From positions 62,001 through 126,000 of the forward strand of contig NZ_MSIG01000013.1 in the NCBI RefSeq assembly GCF_001927285.1: 64,000 nt of DNA, read 5' to 3'. Shown here piece by piece: positions 63,743 through 64,000 of this stretch (position 1 is its first letter; each line of letters opens with the position of its first letter). The stretch is from Mongoliimonas terrestris. Its GTDB lineage: Bacteria > Pseudomonadota > Alphaproteobacteria > Rhizobiales > Pleomorphomonadaceae. The translations under genes were made by a program, and so were the position numbers. The notes beneath the pieces are model-generated. The model had not been told where the DNA came from and made no database searches. It saw only the letters and a program-made list of their open reading frames with translations.

Positions 63743-64000
63743 TCAGAGGCCGACCAGCCGGCGGATGTCCGCCGGGGTCGCGCCCGCGGCCCGCAAGGCG
63801 CGCAGACCCGCCGAGCCGGCAGACTTGGAGAGCTTGCGGCCGTCCTCGCCGAGGATCAGCCGGTGGTGCCGGTAGACCGGCTCGGGCAGGCCGAGCAGCA
63901 CCTGCAGCAGCCGGTGCACCGCCGTGGCGTGGAAGAGATCGGCGCCGCGGATCACCTCGGTGATCCCCTCCGCCGCGTCGTCCACCACGACGGCCAGATG
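63743..64000 (-). CDS. gluQ: Glutamyl-Q tRNA(Asp) synthetase, 3' part only
   Basis: The last 85 residues, with the frame open to the window edge. EVIRGADLFHATAVHRLLQVLLGLP, YRHHRLILGEDGRKLSKS (KLSKS is the class I KMSKS loop) and the short C-terminus without an anticodon-binding domain identify GluQ-RS, which adds glutamate to queuosine in tRNA-Asp. It converges on the glutamate dehydrogenase gene. Confidence 0.88.
   Translation of the reverse strand, partial: HLAVVVDDAAEGITEVIRGADLFHATAVHRLLQVLLGLPEPVYRHHRLILGEDGRKLSKSAGSAGLRALRAAGATPADIRRLVGL

Overview
The window is high-GC, tightly packed DNA from an alphaproteobacterium, most likely a Hyphomicrobiales (Rhizobiales) chromosome. The evidence is gene content and order: dnaJ-like/cobS/cobT beside bolA, rpmB, a DUF3108 gene, a Suv3-type helicase, an S4-domain gene, fdxA, carD and an rpoH2-type sigma factor; aroK-aroB beside xerD and accA; imuA-imuB under an alphaproteobacterial LexA box (GTTC-N7-GTTC); a large NAD-glutamate dehydrogenase; and a cluster of CcrM-type GANTC sites. 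The exact genus cannot be fixed from sequence alone.

Layout. 1-286 is a 22-bp tandem repeat. 459-4225 holds a secreted DUF1223 protein, htpG and a flavodoxin-fold oxidoreductase, with a 118-bp hairpin-rich mobile-looking element upstream of htpG. 4606-25955 is a surface-polysaccharide and type I secretion island. A rightward block (unknown protein, GT2-GT4 fusion, pyruvyl transferase-like protein, GH16 hydrolase) converges on a leftward block (GT2, methyltransferase, GT4, membrane-anchored module protein, GT-A-like protein, second GT4), whose genes mostly overlap by a few bases. Behind these lie a small RTX calcium-binding protein and its likely exporter (HlyD adaptor plus ABC protein), then another GT4. 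No TolC-type outer-membrane protein is present.

25986-28876 pairs a GGDEF-EAL membrane protein with a YtfQ-like periplasmic sugar-binding protein. This may be a c-di-GMP sensing pair placed next to the polysaccharide genes. 29188-29521 is a tRNA-Arg(CCT) gene split in its anticodon loop by a 257-nt group I intron closely resembling the Azoarcus tRNA-Ile intron core.

29686-49673 is the conserved core: SNase-like protein, M48 lipoprotein, rpoH, carD, fdxA, S4 protein, helicase, DUF3108, rpmB, VUT transporter, phytase-like protein, cobT, cobS, DnaJ-like, bolA, aroB and aroK. 49820-58735 holds a small membrane protein, xerD, accA, an L,D-transpeptidase lipoprotein, a GNAT enzyme, imuB-imuA, ppa and a small unknown protein. 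58924-63717 is NAD-glutamate dehydrogenase, and the window ends inside a leftward gluQ.

Intergenic DNA carries several repeat families: two kinds of inverted REP-like doublet, a CCCTCCCC/GGGGAGGG hairpin pair, a 15-bp tandem array and GC-rich repeats beside imuA.
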